From an uncultured Clostridia bacterium (GTDB lineage: Bacteria > Bacillota > Clostridia > Christensenellales > Borkfalkiaceae): 5,257 nucleotides of DNA. Below are positions 5,169 through 5,257 of the stretch, piece after piece. Position 1 is the first letter of the stretch, and every line of letters starts with the position of its first letter. The notes under the pieces were generated by a model. The model was not told the DNA's origin. It was given only the letters and a program-made list of their open reading frames with translations, and did no database searches. The position numbers were made by a program, and so were the translations under genes. The stretch covers positions 1 to 5,257 of the forward strand of contig CAMORY010000080.1 of NCBI GenBank assembly GCA_946624395.1, in the 5' to 3' direction.

Positions 5169-5257
5169 GGCCTGTAGATAGGAAGGCCGAAGGCGGAGAA
5201 ACTTAAAAAAGAAGCATCGAGTCTTGAGACGGGCGATGGGGTTTCGATTGGTGTACA
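5169..5257 (+). pseudogene. In-frame continuation of the MreB-like gene after TAG, with a second TAG
   Basis: Read in the frame of the upstream gene, this gives GL, TAG (5175-5177), then IGRPKAEKLKKE and SLETGDGVSIGV up to the edge. It aligns with the MreB segment that follows the Gly-Gly-Asp/Asn-Lys motif, the usual YxLLIGxRTAExxK stretch. The first TAG falls at the aromatic position and the second at the hydrophobic residue before IG. No frameshift is needed. A 5-bp inverted repeat GGCCT/AGGCC (5169-5173, 5184-5188) brackets the second TAG, possibly by chance. The gene continues past the edge, so the rest cannot be judged. It is either a nonsense-broken gene, sequence error near a contig end, or amber readthrough. 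Confidence 0.6.

Overview
The window looks like a chromosomal piece of an uncultured, probably gut-associated Clostridia-type Firmicute. The clues are sigma-A-like promoters (TTGATT-17 bp-TATAAT; extended TGnTATAAT), Shine-Dalgarno sites AGGTGA, GGAG and AGGGG, a lipoprotein with serine linker, an MreB-family protein and a pair of half-length TauE/SafE permeases. The lineage is inferred from these features only; no marker gene fixes it. Coding DNA is rich in GCG, GGC and AAA-type codons, and the intergenic DNA is A/T-rich. No tRNA, rRNA, CRISPR array, transposase or phage gene is visible.

Layout. Positions 1-1782 (minus strand) hold the first 594 codons of a large surface lipoprotein with two beta-sandwich (CBM-like) segments; it runs off the left edge. 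Its promoter (1865-1893) and a hairpin-forming leader lie in the divergent intergenic region. Rightwards come two tandem 4-helix TauE/SafE half-permeases (2004-2348 and 2374-2751). Next is a non-coding, A-tract-rich stretch of about 180 bp with three TGTGCA dyads, leading into a clear promoter (2932-2960). That promoter drives a 504-residue Ppx/GppA-family protein (3012-4526). A terminator-like hairpin (4545-4576) separates it from a divergent MreB-family actin homologue (from 4593).

The most unusual point is at the right end. The MreB reading frame meets two TAG codons (5166-5168 and 5175-5177), yet MreB-like protein sequence continues in the same frame to the window edge. This may be nonsense decay, sequence error near a contig end, or amber readthrough/recoding. 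About 1,500 other codons in the window contain no internal TAG, which argues against routine reassignment of TAG.

The Ppx/GppA and MreB-like proteins share the actin-like (ASKHA) nucleotide-binding fold, and both carry substitutions at normally conserved phosphate-binding positions. The two half-permeases probably work together as one membrane transporter. The lipoprotein is a separate divergent unit. No evidence in the window ties all these genes into one pathway, and I see no clear new multi-gene system.
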